Source: Xylona heveae TC161
Lineage: Eukaryota > Ascomycota > Xylonomycetes > Xylonales > Xylonaceae
NCBI RefSeq assembly: GCF_001619985.1
Contig: NW_017264195.1
Coordinates: 1,426,001 to 1,490,000, forward strand
DNA: 64,000 nucleotides
Reading direction: 5' to 3'
A model generated the notes under the pieces. The model worked only from the letters and a program-made list of their open reading frames with translations, was not told where the DNA came from and did no database searches. Position numbers and translations under genes: made by a program. This document shows positions 9,942 through 22,403 of this stretch, one piece after another (the first letter of the stretch is position 1; every line of letters begins with the position of its first letter).

Positions 9942-12851
9942 TCAAGCAATGAGTCGATAGTTACCCCCGGAGAGGTCCAGCTTGCCTTCCTCGACCATCC
10001 GACCCAAAAAGTCTTTTAGCTCTTCGTCGCCAAAGGGGAAACCACCAGGCATGGCGAACCTCAGCATCATGACTATCCGAGGCAAGGGCATGGCTCCCTG
10101 GTTGGTCAGCATACCCACGATGAATTGCCAGAACACCTTCATCTTTTCCATTGCGACGTCTTCGGCCGACTTGACCGAAGACATAGCTGCGTTTGACTCC
10201 GCCTCTGCGGCGGCGGCCATTGCCGCCTGAGCTTGGTCTTCTCCGGCATCGTCTGGTGATAGAGTCTCAATGACGGTGAATGTGTCTTTTTCTGACTCGC
10301 GCAGTACCATTTTAGCTACCCAATAGGTCAAGGCGTTTCTCACCAGAGCCTCCTCCATCTCAAGTCGCTCTATTAGCTGTGCGACAGTTCGAGTCTGTGG
10401 ATTCGGACCATCTGAACCCTGGAAAGCATAAATGACAGATGCTTGCCACGTCTGGACATCATCGGTGATGACCCGGTCGTCAAGGTCCAGTTCCACCGTG
10501 ACTTGGCCAAGCGCATCAAGCCACGTCAATTTGCGGGATTGCTTCAGCGTCTCAAAACCTTGTTCGTACCGCTGCCGGACACGAGCAATTTCATTCGGCA
10601 CCGAGAAGGTATCTTCGTGCAACGCCGGCCAAAAAAGCCGGGATAAAATTTTGGCGTGCATCTCGGGAACTTCGACATTCCCCTCGCTGTCTGACCCTGG
10701 CTGATCGAGCTGCTGCTCTCTGCGGATTGCACTGTCAACTCTCTTCGAATCGAGCACGTCCCGAAGCATGACTTCACAAGATTGCAGGGAGCTCTCGCCG
10801 AACCGAAGCTTGAGCAGCTCAAGGACCCGAACCTAAAGGCCTTAGTCAGTAGACAAGAGAGGAACAAAAGGCCTTTGTAAGGGAATTACCTCTTTATCCA
10901 AATCAAGCTCCCGCTTCAAAAGGCGCTCCCCCATGACGTTTTGGAATTCTTTGATGAAAACATCTTTCGAATCAAACAAGCTTATCATGCTACCGATCAC
11001 GTCGGATGACTTGATCTTTTTGTAGTCTAATGCGTAAAGGCAAGTTTTAGCTTAGGCATTCTTAAAAGAAGAGCATCGTTGCTTACCTGGCCCAGCATCC
11101 ACAGGATCAGGCACCCAATCCATGTCATCCCAGTCAAAGTCAGCGTCATTTTCGTCATGTCCGGTAAGCTCAATAGCCCTGCTCAACTCAACGGCAAGCT
11201 CAACCAAAACCTCGGGAGTCATCGGAGAGTGTTCTTCGTCGGCGGTTTCCACGTCGGCAAGCAAGCCGCTGACAATGACCTTGACGGTATCATCTCTGTC
11301 TCTAAGATACCTTCGTAGAGGTCGAGCAATGCGGTCAAGGAGGACGCCTTTCGGGTCCAAAATGGCGAAAGCCCGGATCAAAGAGATGTAAATCTGAAGT
11401 ATTTCAGCCGTGGAGGCACCTGGCTGCAAAAGTCGCTGGGATATTGCTTTTGAGAAGGAGGAGGTGAGATGCAGTCTGGTAATTGGATTCGTCACATATT
11501 GCTATAATATTTATCATCAGTCGATGCCATCAATACAGTCGCTACAGGACTTGCCTTCAAATCTTCAACTGCTCCCAGGCTTGCGTCCCATTCGACGATG
11601 ACTGAAAAGAGCTCATCGACGCGCAGCCTACCCAATCTCTCAATGCCCATTTCTTGCCACTTATCTATAGTGCTTGTCATAAAGTCGGCATTGTCATAAA
11701 AGCTACCGGTATCTCCTCTCATGCTTGTCTCTGTTTTTCTAAGGCATTCCAAAGCTTCGAGAATAAGCTTCGCAAAGCGATGTTCAATCCACGTCCGCAG
11801 ACGAGCTGGCACTGATGATGGTGACTCCCACTTTCTTGCATAAGCACAATTTACATAGTCTGTCATCAGAAGATCCATGACTTCTGCGAAGACTCGTTGC
11901 GCGTTATGACCACCCAGACCGACCTCTTCCGTCATTTGCATAACAGTCAGGATGCTATCGCGATAGTGGATGATCTGAGAGGGGTCTTCTGACGTTCGCA
12001 GATTTTCCGGACCGATGTCATCGAGACTGTCGTCATCGAAAGCGCCTTCGCTCCAGTCAATTCCAAGAACGACAGATGCTTCAGCAAAAATATGGGTGGA
12101 AAGCGCTTCCGCAATGTCACTTTGGGGAAGAGAGTACGAGACCAGCGCGTGCAAATCTCTCCGAAATCGCGATTGTATTTGCAAATTCTTTGCTTGTAAA
12201 TTATCCGGATCGGCAGCAGACACCGGGGCTAGGAAATGAAATATCGGGTAGAGATAGACTTTTTGGGCGTTTTGAAGAGTTCGCAGAAAATCAAATATCC
12301 AACCGTTATGGCGATCTCGATGCAATGTCTAGTTCAATTAGCATTTGTATCTGAACAATTGAGGCAATCTTCGGTACTTTTGTCGCTTCAGGCTTTGTCC
12401 ATGCTAGAAAATGTCGTCGAACTTCATCCATATACCACAGTATAAGGGGACTAGTTACGCCACTAAATCGTGCATCGTGCGTGAGAGAAGCCATTGCCCT
12501 CATATCCTTTGAGCTTGGGTTCTTGATCCAATGACCACCCGATCTGAGGTTGTGTCTGCTACTTCCTTCAGAAAACTTTGAATCGATTGGTGCTTGAGGT
12601 AAAGCCAGAAAGGTAGTTGCTGCCTGCCACGTGTGGTCCCATTGTATTTGATCTTTCGCAGCATCGAATGCAGGAGACTTTGGTGTTTGGAACGCCGAAT
12701 GATAACGACTAGAAGGCGATTCTGGCACTAATTGAGTCACTTTAACTGTTGAAGCCTGTGTGGAGAGTTTCCCAGATCGTGAAGCTGTTGGAAACACAGA
12801 GGAGAAAGCGCGTTTTGGCCGAGTTGATGAGCTTGGCATGTTCGCCATCAT
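9942..12851 (-). CDS. apc2: Anaphase-promoting complex subunit 2 (cullin-like)
   Basis: APC2 is the cullin-like scaffold of the APC/C ubiquitin ligase; it binds the RING subunit Apc11 and drives mitotic exit. Exons on the minus strand: 12851-12378, 12328-11555, 11501-11087, 11026-10890, 10832-9942, giving 896 residues, close to known APC2 proteins (about 820-900). The cullin-homology hallmarks ERLLK (about residue 588) and SCEVMLRDVLDSKR (about 618-631) are present. The C-terminal winged-helix domain covers roughly the last 65 residues, starting FWQFIVGMLTNQGAMPL and ending GGNYRLIA. The start is ATGATGGCGAAC; the second ATG is also possible. The intron after exon 2 has a GC donor (AAG|GCAAGT) or, less well matched, a GT donor 9 bp further in; both keep frame. 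It lies head to head with the GTPase gene at 13608. Confidence 0.93.
11502..11554 (-). other. Probable GC-AG intron of apc2
   Basis: The exon ends GAAGATTTGAAG and is followed by GCAAGT, the typical strong context of a GC donor. The acceptor is TATTATAG, and the next exon resumes QYVTNP in frame. A GT donor at GTAGCG (intron beginning at 11545) would add three residues (ASP). Confidence 0.6.
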
Positions 12852-13607
12852 GCCTGCTACAATGTCATAGGAATGAACGAGTATTCTTGGCTGTTGACTA
12901 TTTGGTCCTAATGTGCCCAGTGCGCATGGAAGGACAACAAATAGTCGACATTAAATCAGGCCTTTGATGTGGGGAAGCAGTCGAAGAGATAAAACGACGG
13001 GTTTTGTTTACATTGCAGCTTCTATGGTGTGAAGGTGGCGCATGATCGGCAAGGATCAGTTACAGTTAAGGGACTCAATTAAAATTCAGTTAAAGATCCA
13101 CCAGGCGGGTGTTAGCGGGACAAGATCAAGTGTCCTGCCGGGTAACCCCTTTGGAAGTGCCGTTCGCAATCAACCAAATGCGTCATTGGGTGCCTTTCTC
13201 CGGGTTGACTCAGTCATCCTCATATCTTTTGTGACTCTATCTCCTATAACTCCAGTATCCTGGGGCCGACGAGTGACCATTGTGCTCCTTTCCTAATCTT
13301 TGATTCAACCACAACACTTGTGCCCTCGAATATGTCTCCCCCATAAGTAGTCTTCACAGGCTCCTGTTCCCACTCCTCTGCCCAGCTTGAAGCTTCCGTT
13401 GTCACATATTGATAGGCCTGCAAAAAGCGATAGACAATCAGACATCAAGATGTTCCAAACTCTGAATCAGCTTTTTCGGAAACGCTTCTCTCACACTAAT
13501 ACTACGCTGTTACGAGTCAACTGCTGAAAATAGTCATTATCTGCGGGAAATATACCGCTGTGCTATATTGGACTTGCTGTTGGAGTCAATAAATCAACGA
13601 GTTCGAC
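12852..13607. promoter_or_regulatory. Shared upstream region of apc2 and the GTPase gene
   Basis: These 756 bp separate two divergent starts and must hold both promoters. No specific transcription-factor site is claimed. No additional gene is seen. Confidence 0.5.
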
Positions 13608-16313
13608 ATGGCTTCTATATTTACATTCGACCCTGATCCGCCCACAATATCATCTCCTTGGCCACGATCCCTTGCACCGACTCCCGTCTCATTTGCGGTG
13701 AATGAGCATGCTGCGCCCATTGCAAACAGTGGTCATGGACGCCCTCTTCCGAGTCCAAACCCTATCGAACTGGCCGATTGTGGAATAACAAAACTCGAGC
13801 CAGAACCACAAGAGGGTCCGACAGAATACAAATTACATCTTTTGCTGCGACCAAGGAGACTCTTCTCTGCTTACAGTACTGGCTCGTTTGTATCTGGTTC
13901 GCACCGTTCCGGTTTGCAGCAGTCCTCTGCTCGCAATGATATCTCGGCATCTCCAAGTGCATCTCCCCACCCGGCTCCTTCGGGGTCATCAAGGCAAGCG
14001 CGCTTGCAGCAACTTACCACGCAACTGCTCTGGCGCCTACAGCAGTCCTCCCCGTATCATTCCTCTTCGACTGGTGATTTGATTCTTCCTATGCTGCCTG
14101 ATACTTCCACGCCTATTGGGTCTTCCGTTCGGCCTAGGCGACTTTTGCCAGGATTAGAGGAAAGCAAGGGTGCTCTGTATGAGATTGGAGTGTCTGATGA
14201 TGGCAGTTTCAAAGGTCTAACAAGGGAAGAGATGGAAGAGAGCCTCCAAACCCTCTCCCTGATGGCGGCTAGTCTGGGTTGTAGCATCGAAATTCAACGG
14301 ATGGTTCTAGTCGGAGACTGTGAATGGATCGAAGACGACGCGTCGGTTCCTCCGCGGCGTGTCACTCATGCAGAGCTACTCTGGGTTACTGAAGTATTGG
14401 TGAAACCTGATTTGTTCCGTGGGACAGGACAAGCTGAGCCGGCAACGTCATCTTCATCAACGCCAAGGCTCCCAAGCTTGGACGAGGCCACTCCAAATCC
14501 AGAGGAGGTGCAATGTCTCACCGAGCAAGTACGAGTGTCGCTCACTGGACCAACCATGTCCGGGAAGTCTAGTCTTTTGGGTACGCTATCCACCAATACT
14601 GCAGACAACGGTCGTGGTAAAAGTAGATTAAGTCTACTCAAACACAGACATGAGATCGAATCTGGCGTGACAAGCTCGGTATCCCAGGAGCTCATTGGCT
14701 ACAAGACAGCGACACCAGCGACTTCCGGCGGGTCAGCTGGGACGGATATTGTCAATTATGCCTCAGGAAACGTGTCTTCATGGAATGACATTCATTCGGC
14801 ATCAGAGTCTGGAAGACTTGTATTTCTCTCGGATTCTGCGGGGCATCCTCGATACCACCGAACCACCATACGTGGGCTCGTCGGATGTGCTCCTCATTGG
14901 ACCGCTCTGTGTGTTGCAGCCAATGATGGAGACGCAAAAAGAACCTCTGGGATCAATCTTTCTGAGCAAGATCACCTTGGCCGTGCTGAGAGTAGCTTAG
15001 ATCTCGCCGAAGCGCATCTCTCCCTTTGCTTGAAGCTTAGACTTCCGTTGATGATAATTGTTACAAAATTAGACCTGGCTTCCAAAGCAGGGTTAAAGAA
15101 CACGCTTGGCAAGTTACTTTCGGCATTGAAAGCTGCCGGCAGGAAACCAATCATGCTAGCGGCGGCCAACGATCAGGTCTCTCAATCGATATCTATACCT
15201 CTCAGCGCTGAGCATGAGGTCAAAAAGTTTCTAAGCCCAACAGAAGTCGAGATTGAGCAAAAGGTTCCAATCGTATTGACTAGTGTTGTCACCGGGGCAG
15301 GTATTGGAACTGTTCATGCTCTGCTTCGAACTCTTCCGATACCACATCCATTGCCTCTTGCGCCATCTCTGACAGCAACCCTACGGTCATCACCTAATGT
15401 TGTCTTTCATGTAGAAGAAGTCTATGCCATGTCGAAATCTTCTTTTCGGCTTGATTCAAACTCGACCCTGTCGTCCAAACTTATCCTCAGCGGTCATCTT
15501 CGCCACGGCGACATCAGCATTGGTGACGAGCTAGACCTCGGCCCCTTTCAGCTCGCCACGATGGAACAAGAAAGCAGTAGCAGTCCTTGCCTGGGACCAA
15601 TACGACAAGACAGCTCACCAAAATCCTCAACTTTAGATCTATCTTCTGCCATGGAGTGGAAACGTGCCCGCGTAATCAGCATACGCAACTTACGACTTCC
15701 TGTCCGTAGCCTCGTCGCCGATCAAGCAGGCACGCTAGGTATCGCATTCCTACCTAGCCCATCCGCCTCTGTAAAAGACGCCTCTCGCTCCTCTTCCTCC
15801 AACCTACCCAGCCTGCGTATCCGACGAGGAATGGTCCTCGCTCGCAACTCTCCAGAACGCCCTCTCCAAGCTTCCACTGGGATTGTAGCCCATTTTGACC
15901 AATGCGATGCAGGAGCTTTGACACCAGGTAGCACTGCAGTGGCCTACTTTGCCAGTGTCAGGACTTCGGTCAGAGTAGTCGGCATTGAAGAAGACGTCAT
16001 CTCAAAGAAGAACAGCTTCGATGATGGTCATGGCCATCCAGAGGGCGTCTTTCACTTTGGAGACAGCGATGCCGATGATGATCAAGATGGCCATGAGCAT
16101 GATACATCTTCTGCCGCTGCTGCTCGCCGTCATCGAATCTCCGCCGCCACGCTCGAGTTTGTTTCCTCCCGCGAGTGGGTTGAGGTTGGCGGTCCCGTGC
16201 TTCTCGTGCCTAGCGGTGGAACAGGCTTGTATAAAGGAACAGAGATTGGCGGAAGAGGCATCAGTCGACTTGATGGCGTTGTGGGAACAATCGCAGACGT
16301 TCTTGGGCCGTGA
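13608..16313 (+). CDS. GTP-binding protein, GTPBP1/GTPBP2 type (EF-Tu-like translational GTPase)
   Basis: A single 901-codon exon. The G-domain motifs are in order: G1 GPTMSGKS (about residue 315), G3 as DSAGH (about 407, in place of the usual DTAGH), and G4 TKLD (about 485), followed by EF-Tu-like beta-barrel regions near 600-900. GTPBP1-family proteins are EF-1A relatives linked in animals to mRNA turnover and ribosome rescue; fungal members are little studied. The first 300 residues are Ser/Pro/Thr-rich and probably flexible, but contain a conserved-looking block (KGALYEIGVSDDGSFKGL) found before the G domain in this family. The His/Asp-rich segment near 805-830 is low complexity. The ATG at 13608 is the first in the frame and shares its promoter region with apc2. 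Confidence 0.9.
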   Translation: MASIFTFDPDPPTISSPWPRSLAPTPVSFAVNEHAAPIANSGHGRPLPSPNPIELADCGITKLEPEPQEGPTEYKLHLLLRPRRLFSAYSTGSFVSGSHRSGLQQSSARNDISASPSASPHPAPSGSSRQARLQQLTTQLLWRLQQSSPYHSSSTGDLILPMLPDTSTPIGSSVRPRRLLPGLEESKGALYEIGVSDDGSFKGLTREEMEESLQTLSLMAASLGCSIEIQRMVLVGDCEWIEDDASVPPRRVTHAELLWVTEVLVKPDLFRGTGQAEPATSSSSTPRLPSLDEATPNPEEVQCLTEQVRVSLTGPTMSGKSSLLGTLSTNTADNGRGKSRLSLLKHRHEIESGVTSSVSQELIGYKTATPATSGGSAGTDIVNYASGNVSSWNDIHSASESGRLVFLSDSAGHPRYHRTTIRGLVGCAPHWTALCVAANDGDAKRTSGINLSEQDHLGRAESSLDLAEAHLSLCLKLRLPLMIIVTKLDLASKAGLKNTLGKLLSALKAAGRKPIMLAAANDQVSQSISIPLSAEHEVKKFLSPTEVEIEQKVPIVLTSVVTGAGIGTVHALLRTLPIPHPLPLAPSLTATLRSSPNVVFHVEEVYAMSKSSFRLDSNSTLSSKLILSGHLRHGDISIGDELDLGPFQLATMEQESSSSPCLGPIRQDSSPKSSTLDLSSAMEWKRARVISIRNLRLPVRSLVADQAGTLGIAFLPSPSASVKDASRSSSSNLPSLRIRRGMVLARNSPERPLQASTGIVAHFDQCDAGALTPGSTAVAYFASVRTSVRVVGIEEDVISKKNSFDDGHGHPEGVFHFGDSDADDDQDGHEHDTSSAAAARRHRISAATLEFVSSREWVEVGGPVLLVPSGGTGLYKGTEIGGRGISRLDGVVGTIADVLGP

Positions 16314-17155
16314 TTTGGATAGACTCTCGCGTATATATTATTTTGCTGTGTATATAGTACTGTAAATAATTTTCTTTTCTTTTCGGTATCTCTCCCATCA
16401 TGTGACAAGCAGAGGTGTCCGGCTGTCAAGTCCAACGTCTCTACGCACGAGAGACCAAATCTTTTTTTTTTCTCTTCCCCACTTTCACTCTAGACTCAAA
16501 CACGTATATGAGAATTGTATGCTTCCCTCTGGAGATCTATTAAGTCAAGCAATTCGGCTTGTTTTCGGCAACTCCACCGATCAAAATGTCACACATGAGA
16601 TGCCTCTTTTCTTCACAAAGATAGACGTGGATGGGATGTGGAAACCCTCAGTACATCAGGTACACTACCAACTGCATTCTTACCGTACAGCAATCCAAGT
16701 ATGGGGAGAAGTCAAGAGACTCTGGAACGGCAGATCTTGGGATTATCGAGACCTCAAGGGGCGTTTTAAGTGTTCTGGTTTCACAAGTTCATTCGACTTC
16801 TTCACTGTGATATCATATATGTGCTGAAGGAAGAGCCGTCATAGGTACGGTGAACGAAAGAAATAAATAAATAAATAAAAAGGGAAGCAAAGACCGAAAA
16901 CTATACTTGAGCTACCTAGAAGAAATATGTCTGAAATTGCGATGATTTGTAACGGTCTGCGCTATTGATCAAGGCTGCGGACGATTGATTAAATGTAGCT
17001 GTGACAGTTTGCAGGCAGGCTGAACCTCGGAAAATGACAGTCTAGCAACCTTCCATTGTCGATTGTCAATATTTACCAATTTTTTGGATATGTCGCTCGA
17101 CCGTCTAAGCCTGGAGACCTTGATAAGTCTCAAAGAAGTTGAATAACTCCGATTT
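16314..17155. other. Convergent 3' intergenic region
   Basis: Lies between the ends of the GTPase gene (+) and the NLR gene (-). It holds an (ATAA)n microsatellite at 16861-16880 and no supported gene. Confidence 0.6.
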
Positions 17156-20100
17156 TCAATCTTCCATATTATCTCCCAAAAAATATTCAACTTCTGGTAA
17201 AATTGTGTCTGTCAATTTTCTCATCGTAAAATACCCGGGACATGCATATGGTTCAGGTCTGTATTCGCCCCTTATTGTAAATGATGACTTATCAAACTCG
17301 CCCACCATCATCCTCTCGAAAGGACTCACAAGAAGGACAATTTCATTGTTGAGAATCTGACCATATATTTCTCTTTGATGGTACATCGGAAGCACCGATT
17401 TTCGTTCAACGCCGCTGAAAAAGGGAAACTGAGCGAGCGTCTTGTTGTTGGTAGATTTGTTGATATCGAAGGTTATCTTTACTCCTCTCTCAAAAACAGT
17501 GTTAAATGGAAGCTCGCTAATAGAAAAGGGCATCTCCCAGGCACTCAGTTCCCAGGTACCGGCCATTTCATTCCCTACGCTTTCATTAGCGTGTATGATC
17601 ATAAAACATCTCTGGTAAAGTCAAAATTCTCTTACAGGCATCATTTCTTACGCGAAATAGAGTATTGGGGAGAGAGTTGAAAAGTGAGACGTGATCAAAA
17701 CTATGGACAAGCAACTGAAGCATTGCAGAAGTAGACTCTCCGGATCCTGGGGACACCAAATCGAATGCCGTATGTTGAAAGTCATCTTCTTCCCAGGCAT
17801 GTGCGCCGTATCGAATCAGCAGTTCAGCAAGAACCACGTTTCCGCTCATGGTGGCGTAGTGTAAAGGCGTACGGCCATTCGGCGATTTAAAATGGATGTT
17901 TGCTTTGTTCTCCAGGAGGTTCTTTACCTCAGTGGATCCAACAGCAACCGCCACAATGAGTGCGGAGCCAAGAACGATTTCTGCCATTGAATGTGTCAGG
18001 GCCGCTTTTAGTAAGCATTGTGTGCGGCTGCTATCATCTACACAAATAGCTATTTGGAGCTCTCGACCGAGTACGTCTGCATCTCTTTCAGTCTCTTCAA
18101 GCCCTGGTGGCTTCATCCCAAGGTAAGGGTTCGCTATTGGCAGTGCATTGTAATGAAGAAGAAGCATAGCCAATTCCTTGTCTTTTAATGAAAAGGCAAT
18201 ATCTAGAGGTGTTGTACCGCTCTGGTCGGATTTTAGGGGATTTGCGCCATGTTCAAGTAGAAACCAAACAATGTGAAGTTTTCGATCAAGCACCGCTTCA
18301 CATAGCGGCGTTCCTGAATGCACACTTGATAAGTCCAGATCCGCTCCGTGAGCAGCGAGCAGCGATACAAGCTCTAACTCTCCTAATTCGATTGCAGCAA
18401 GCAACGGGGTCCCTTCGTCACTTGTGTGGTTGACATCTGCGCCACAACTGATTAGAAGATCAACAGATTTAATTTGACGATGCTGTATTGCTCCGAAAAG
18501 CGGTATCTGGTCATAGTCGTTTCTCGAATCAATTCCTTGTACTATGACTGATAGAGACTCCAGTAATGTGCGTCGGTCTCGTTCTCCAAATCTAGCCAGG
18601 CAGTAGGCTCCTATATATTCCTCATTAAGTCCCTGTCTGAAGTTGAGAAGTACCTGATCAATATCCCTTTTGCAACAAGTAGCGTTCAATATAAGGGATA
18701 CAATTTCATGAGCAGCTCTTGACCCTGGACCGATATTATACATTTGTAAGATTTTGATGGCCCTAAAGCATGCTTCATGAATTTTTGAATGATGTGCTGT
18801 TGATTTAAGTCGTTTCGTCCGGCTCAAGGAGGCTTGAATCATAGTAGAACACTCTCGCAAATATGGAGAATCCTCGGTGATATTATCAAGGCCTGCTATA
18901 AAGGCAGCAGATATATAGTCATTGTCTTCTTGCTCAAAAGTCGCTCCGTTTTCAATGAGATATTTGGCAGTGCTAAAATGTGCTTGAGAAAGTGATGCCT
19001 GCAGTGGAAAGCCATAATAGCCGCCCTTCTCATTCAGATCAAAACCCCGAGTGTGAAGCTCCTTCACGATATCCAAGAAGCCCAGGTAGCAAGCATAGTA
19101 AAATGGGCTAGGACCTGTCTCGCGGACTCTCAAATTAGAGAGCTCAGGTGATATATCATCTGCCAGGGCCATCTCTAGGATTGTATCTCCAGTCTCATAA
19201 ATCACTGCCCACGTCTTCCAATTTTTAGTGTTGTTATTGAGAAGTTTCCCTACCAATTTCAAAGTTTCAGGCATCAATTTGTTGCTGTCAGGCGTGTGCT
19301 GATACCAATAGAGTGCTGCATATGCAAGAAAAGGATATTTCATGATCATTTCCTTTAAAGACAGACACCGGATCTCGGCTTCGTTTCCAAACACATTACA
19401 ACATAGGTATTTCAGACACAGTCTAGCCAGGTGTTCATTCTCGAGAGCCAGATCCCGAAAGCACAATTCTTGATTCTGCGAATCTCCAGCTCTGTTCCGG
19501 TCATGAAGATATTCCTTGACAGAAAAATGCACAAAGTGCACGGTGTGAAGCGACAGATCCTTTTGCTCTCCATCGCTCCGAATCTCGATCAGAGACCCAA
19601 GAGGCTCTCGAATGATATATGTAACGTCATCGTCGCTAACACTGTAAAGCTTCCACTCGTCTGGCAAGTGTTCCATGGGATAAGTATTCTCGTCACTATC
19701 GAGATCCACAACTGACGCCTCAATTAATTCCCGAACAGTGAGTGGTCTGAGCGCGAAGAGGATCAAGCGGATCATTTTTATGGTCCGCGCTCTCTTGATC
19801 GTGCTCAATTTTGAGACTCGAAGCAGTTCACGCTCATATGCCTCCTCAAATCCAGGAGGCATCTGCGTGATGGAACCCCGAATCTCCTTTGCATTGCTAC
19901 TTGGATCCAGTCTCTGCGACAGCAAATGAACCCATAACAGCATGCCTTCCGATTTCTGAGCAGCCTGGTGAGAAATGAAAATCCGATCTTCTTCTGATTT
20001 TCGAGGAAGCTTGGAGTCAACCAAATTCCTAGACACGGTAATCACGTCTCCAATTGTGTCTTTGGCTGATATCTCGTAGTCGAAGATGAGGACATTTTGG

Positions 20101-21634
20101 CCGTCTGTTCTGGGGTTGAATATCTCTGTCCTTATATCGGCATGGTCTCGACTAAGAAGGAGTAGTCGTGAATTAGACTTGCTAATTTCTTTTATAAGAT
20201 TGCGTAAGAAATTGGAGCGGTCAGCTCCTGCAGAGTAACGCATCGTCCGATCAAACTCCCAACACTCATCGAAGCCGTCAATGATGAAGACACATTGTTT
20301 GATACGCTGACAAAATTTTCGAAAAAGCCTCCATTGCTCTTCAAGAGTGAAGACGAACCCTTCGTGGTAATCGTCGCATGGTTCTCTTGCAACTTTTAGT
20401 GGTTCTCTTACAACTTTTAGTGCTTCTTTGCTTTGGTTAAGTATTTGAGCAAGAAATGATCTGAGAATTGCTTGGGGTTCCCGCTTTGAATCTTCTTCAT
20501 ATTGGCAAAAGAAATATGCCACGAGATTTGAGCGTTCAGCTCGAAGCGACTGTATAATTCTTGCAGCTAAAAACGTCTTCCCAAAGCCCGGCGGACCGTG
20601 AATCCAGAAGACCTTGGAAGCCACTAAATCCAGTTCAGCGAAATCAATGAATTCTTCTCGGTTGAATATCCAGTTTGACGTTCCATAATGAATCGCTTCT
20701 AGTATTTTATGATAGTGGTCATTTGTATATACTGGTCTAAGTTGCTTCAGAATCCGAGTTCGATCTTTTCGATCAATAATGTCAACTTGTCCAGCCTTGA
20801 TATCCGCGACATTCGCCGCAATAGATGTTAGAACGTTGGTATGGTGGTTCGTCTGGGTCGATGCCAAGATTCGATGTACAGTCTCCTCCTCTTTTTCCAA
20901 ATCATCAAGTAATTTGATCACACTTGATTTTGGAATTTGGATCGTGCTTTTTGCGATCCTCTTACCAGTTGAACTTTCAAAATATTGACGAGCTTTGACG
21001 AGAAATAACAGTGCTGTTTTATATATTTTTACTAGTGCATCTTGAAGGATCGATCCGGTGGTTGAAGTTTCCCGGAGATTGTTCTTCTCAATCTCTGCAT
21101 ATTGAGTGATGACTCTCGAAACAATCTCAATTCCTTCCAACATAGTGCCATAAACTTGAACATCGTTCAGGGCAAGCTGTTCAATAATTACTCAGTAAAG
21201 CTTCATGTTAACCTCTGGGGGATGGTTAAACTCTTACCTGAAGAAGAAACCGTACACCAGCCCATGGAAGGGCAGCATGACCTGGATCATACTGAATCAC
21301 AACATCTCCAATCTCTTTAAACTTGTTGATCCACCTGGCAATCTTCTCGAAAATGTCTCTTATCATGACTTCGTCCTGATTTCTTTTGCGAAATACCCAC
21401 CTCTTATTAAGACACTCTTGCTTCTTGTCTTTGACATAATTGAGCATTTGCGAAGGTATAATAGCGATATTCTGGTCGTCAAATTGGAGGTGTGCTTGAT
21501 CGTTTTGAGACAAAGAACCAAACGCTTCTTGCCAGAGGTTTCTAGAGTTTCTAAACAGGTCAACCTAAGATCTGCAAACACGAACAACACGCGATGAGAC
21601 TAATTTACGTTGTTACCAGTGATTGCTGAGCCAT
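17156..21634 (-). CDS. NACHT-ankyrin NLR-like STAND protein with unfamiliar C-terminal domain
   Basis: Predicted 1441 residues. Exons on the minus strand: 21634-21617, 21564-21238, 21176-17652, 17611-17156; all are phase 0 with GT-AG ends. The N-terminal helical domain matches the fungal NACHT_N type (IQYDPGHAALPWAGVRFLLQ, then NDVQVYGTMLEGIEI...). The NACHT domain has Walker A GPPGFGKT (about residue 306) and Walker B FIIDGFDEC (about 412). Ankyrin-type repeats occupy about 1000-1275 (for example NGRTPLHYATMSGN). Residues 1291-1441, joined by a 40-nt intron, form a compact beta-rich-looking domain (MAGTWELSAW... CPGYFTMRK) I cannot name. Such proteins act in fungal nonself recognition and programmed cell death. 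The first exon (MAQQSL) is short and less certain. Confidence 0.82.
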
Positions 21635-22375
21635 GGCCCACGGAATGTCTTGCTACTACGGCCTCTCCGCTTGAGCGTATGCAAGATTGCCAATAGCCTG
21701 TTCGTTCAAGAAGTACAATTGCCTCCAATGCTTTGAACTCAATAGCAAGAGATGTTGATATTTTTTGAGGAGAGATGAGGAGAGAGCAGTCCAAACTGCT
21801 AGATGGTAGCTATTCATATAAATTCAGACGGTACAAAGAAGACAACCCATTATTGCAGATTTTCTGAGATTCTGAAACAGTAAATTTTTACGACGTCCGA
21901 GCACTGAGCGTTTAGTGATAAGAGCACAGCCCAATACTGCGGCTCTGGAACCCCCTGTATGTTGCACAAGGCTGAGCATACAATGCTGCCAACGTTGGTA
22001 CCTGGCCGGCAGTCATTTTCATCTGCCGCGATCACATAGATCGCCGATTGATCATTGAGGCTCCAAGAATCTCTCCGGCTTTGATGGGCTTTAAATTTTA
22101 ACTTCTAACAAAAGCTCTTGTCAGCATAGGATTAGATGAAGTCCATTTTGTGCGTAATGTAGTTGAAAAGTTAGGTTGTTTATATTCCAGTATTGAGGGG
22201 CACGAGTGGGTAGATAGAAATGATCTAGAGATCAGGGTCTAAGTGTCCCGCAGATACCATAGAATCCGTGTTAGTATCAGAGCGTTCTGGGTCTAAACGT
22301 ATGCCGACAAGTTGGGCCTCCTCCATTGTGAGGCGCAGCTGGAAGCAAGGTCATGGACAGTGTGGCTAACAAGTA
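21635..22375. other. Upstream region of the NLR gene and left flank of the Tc1 element
   Basis: No supported gene. It must contain the NLR promoter. The last two bases (22374-22375, TA) are the left target duplication of the transposon. Confidence 0.55.
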
Positions 22376-22403
22376 CAGTACTAGCCCATAAATGACGGCA
22401 ATT
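22376..22403 (+). repeat. Left terminal inverted repeat of the Tc1 element
   Basis: Begins CAGTACTAGCCCATAAATG; pairs with the right end at 23695-23722 with six mismatches over 28 bp. Confidence 0.8.

Noticed and set aside
17586-17651. NLR protein ending at the stop at 17586
   Set aside because: An in-phase 40-nt intron removes this stop and leads into a protein-like frame of 148 codons; the longer form is preferred, though both may exist.
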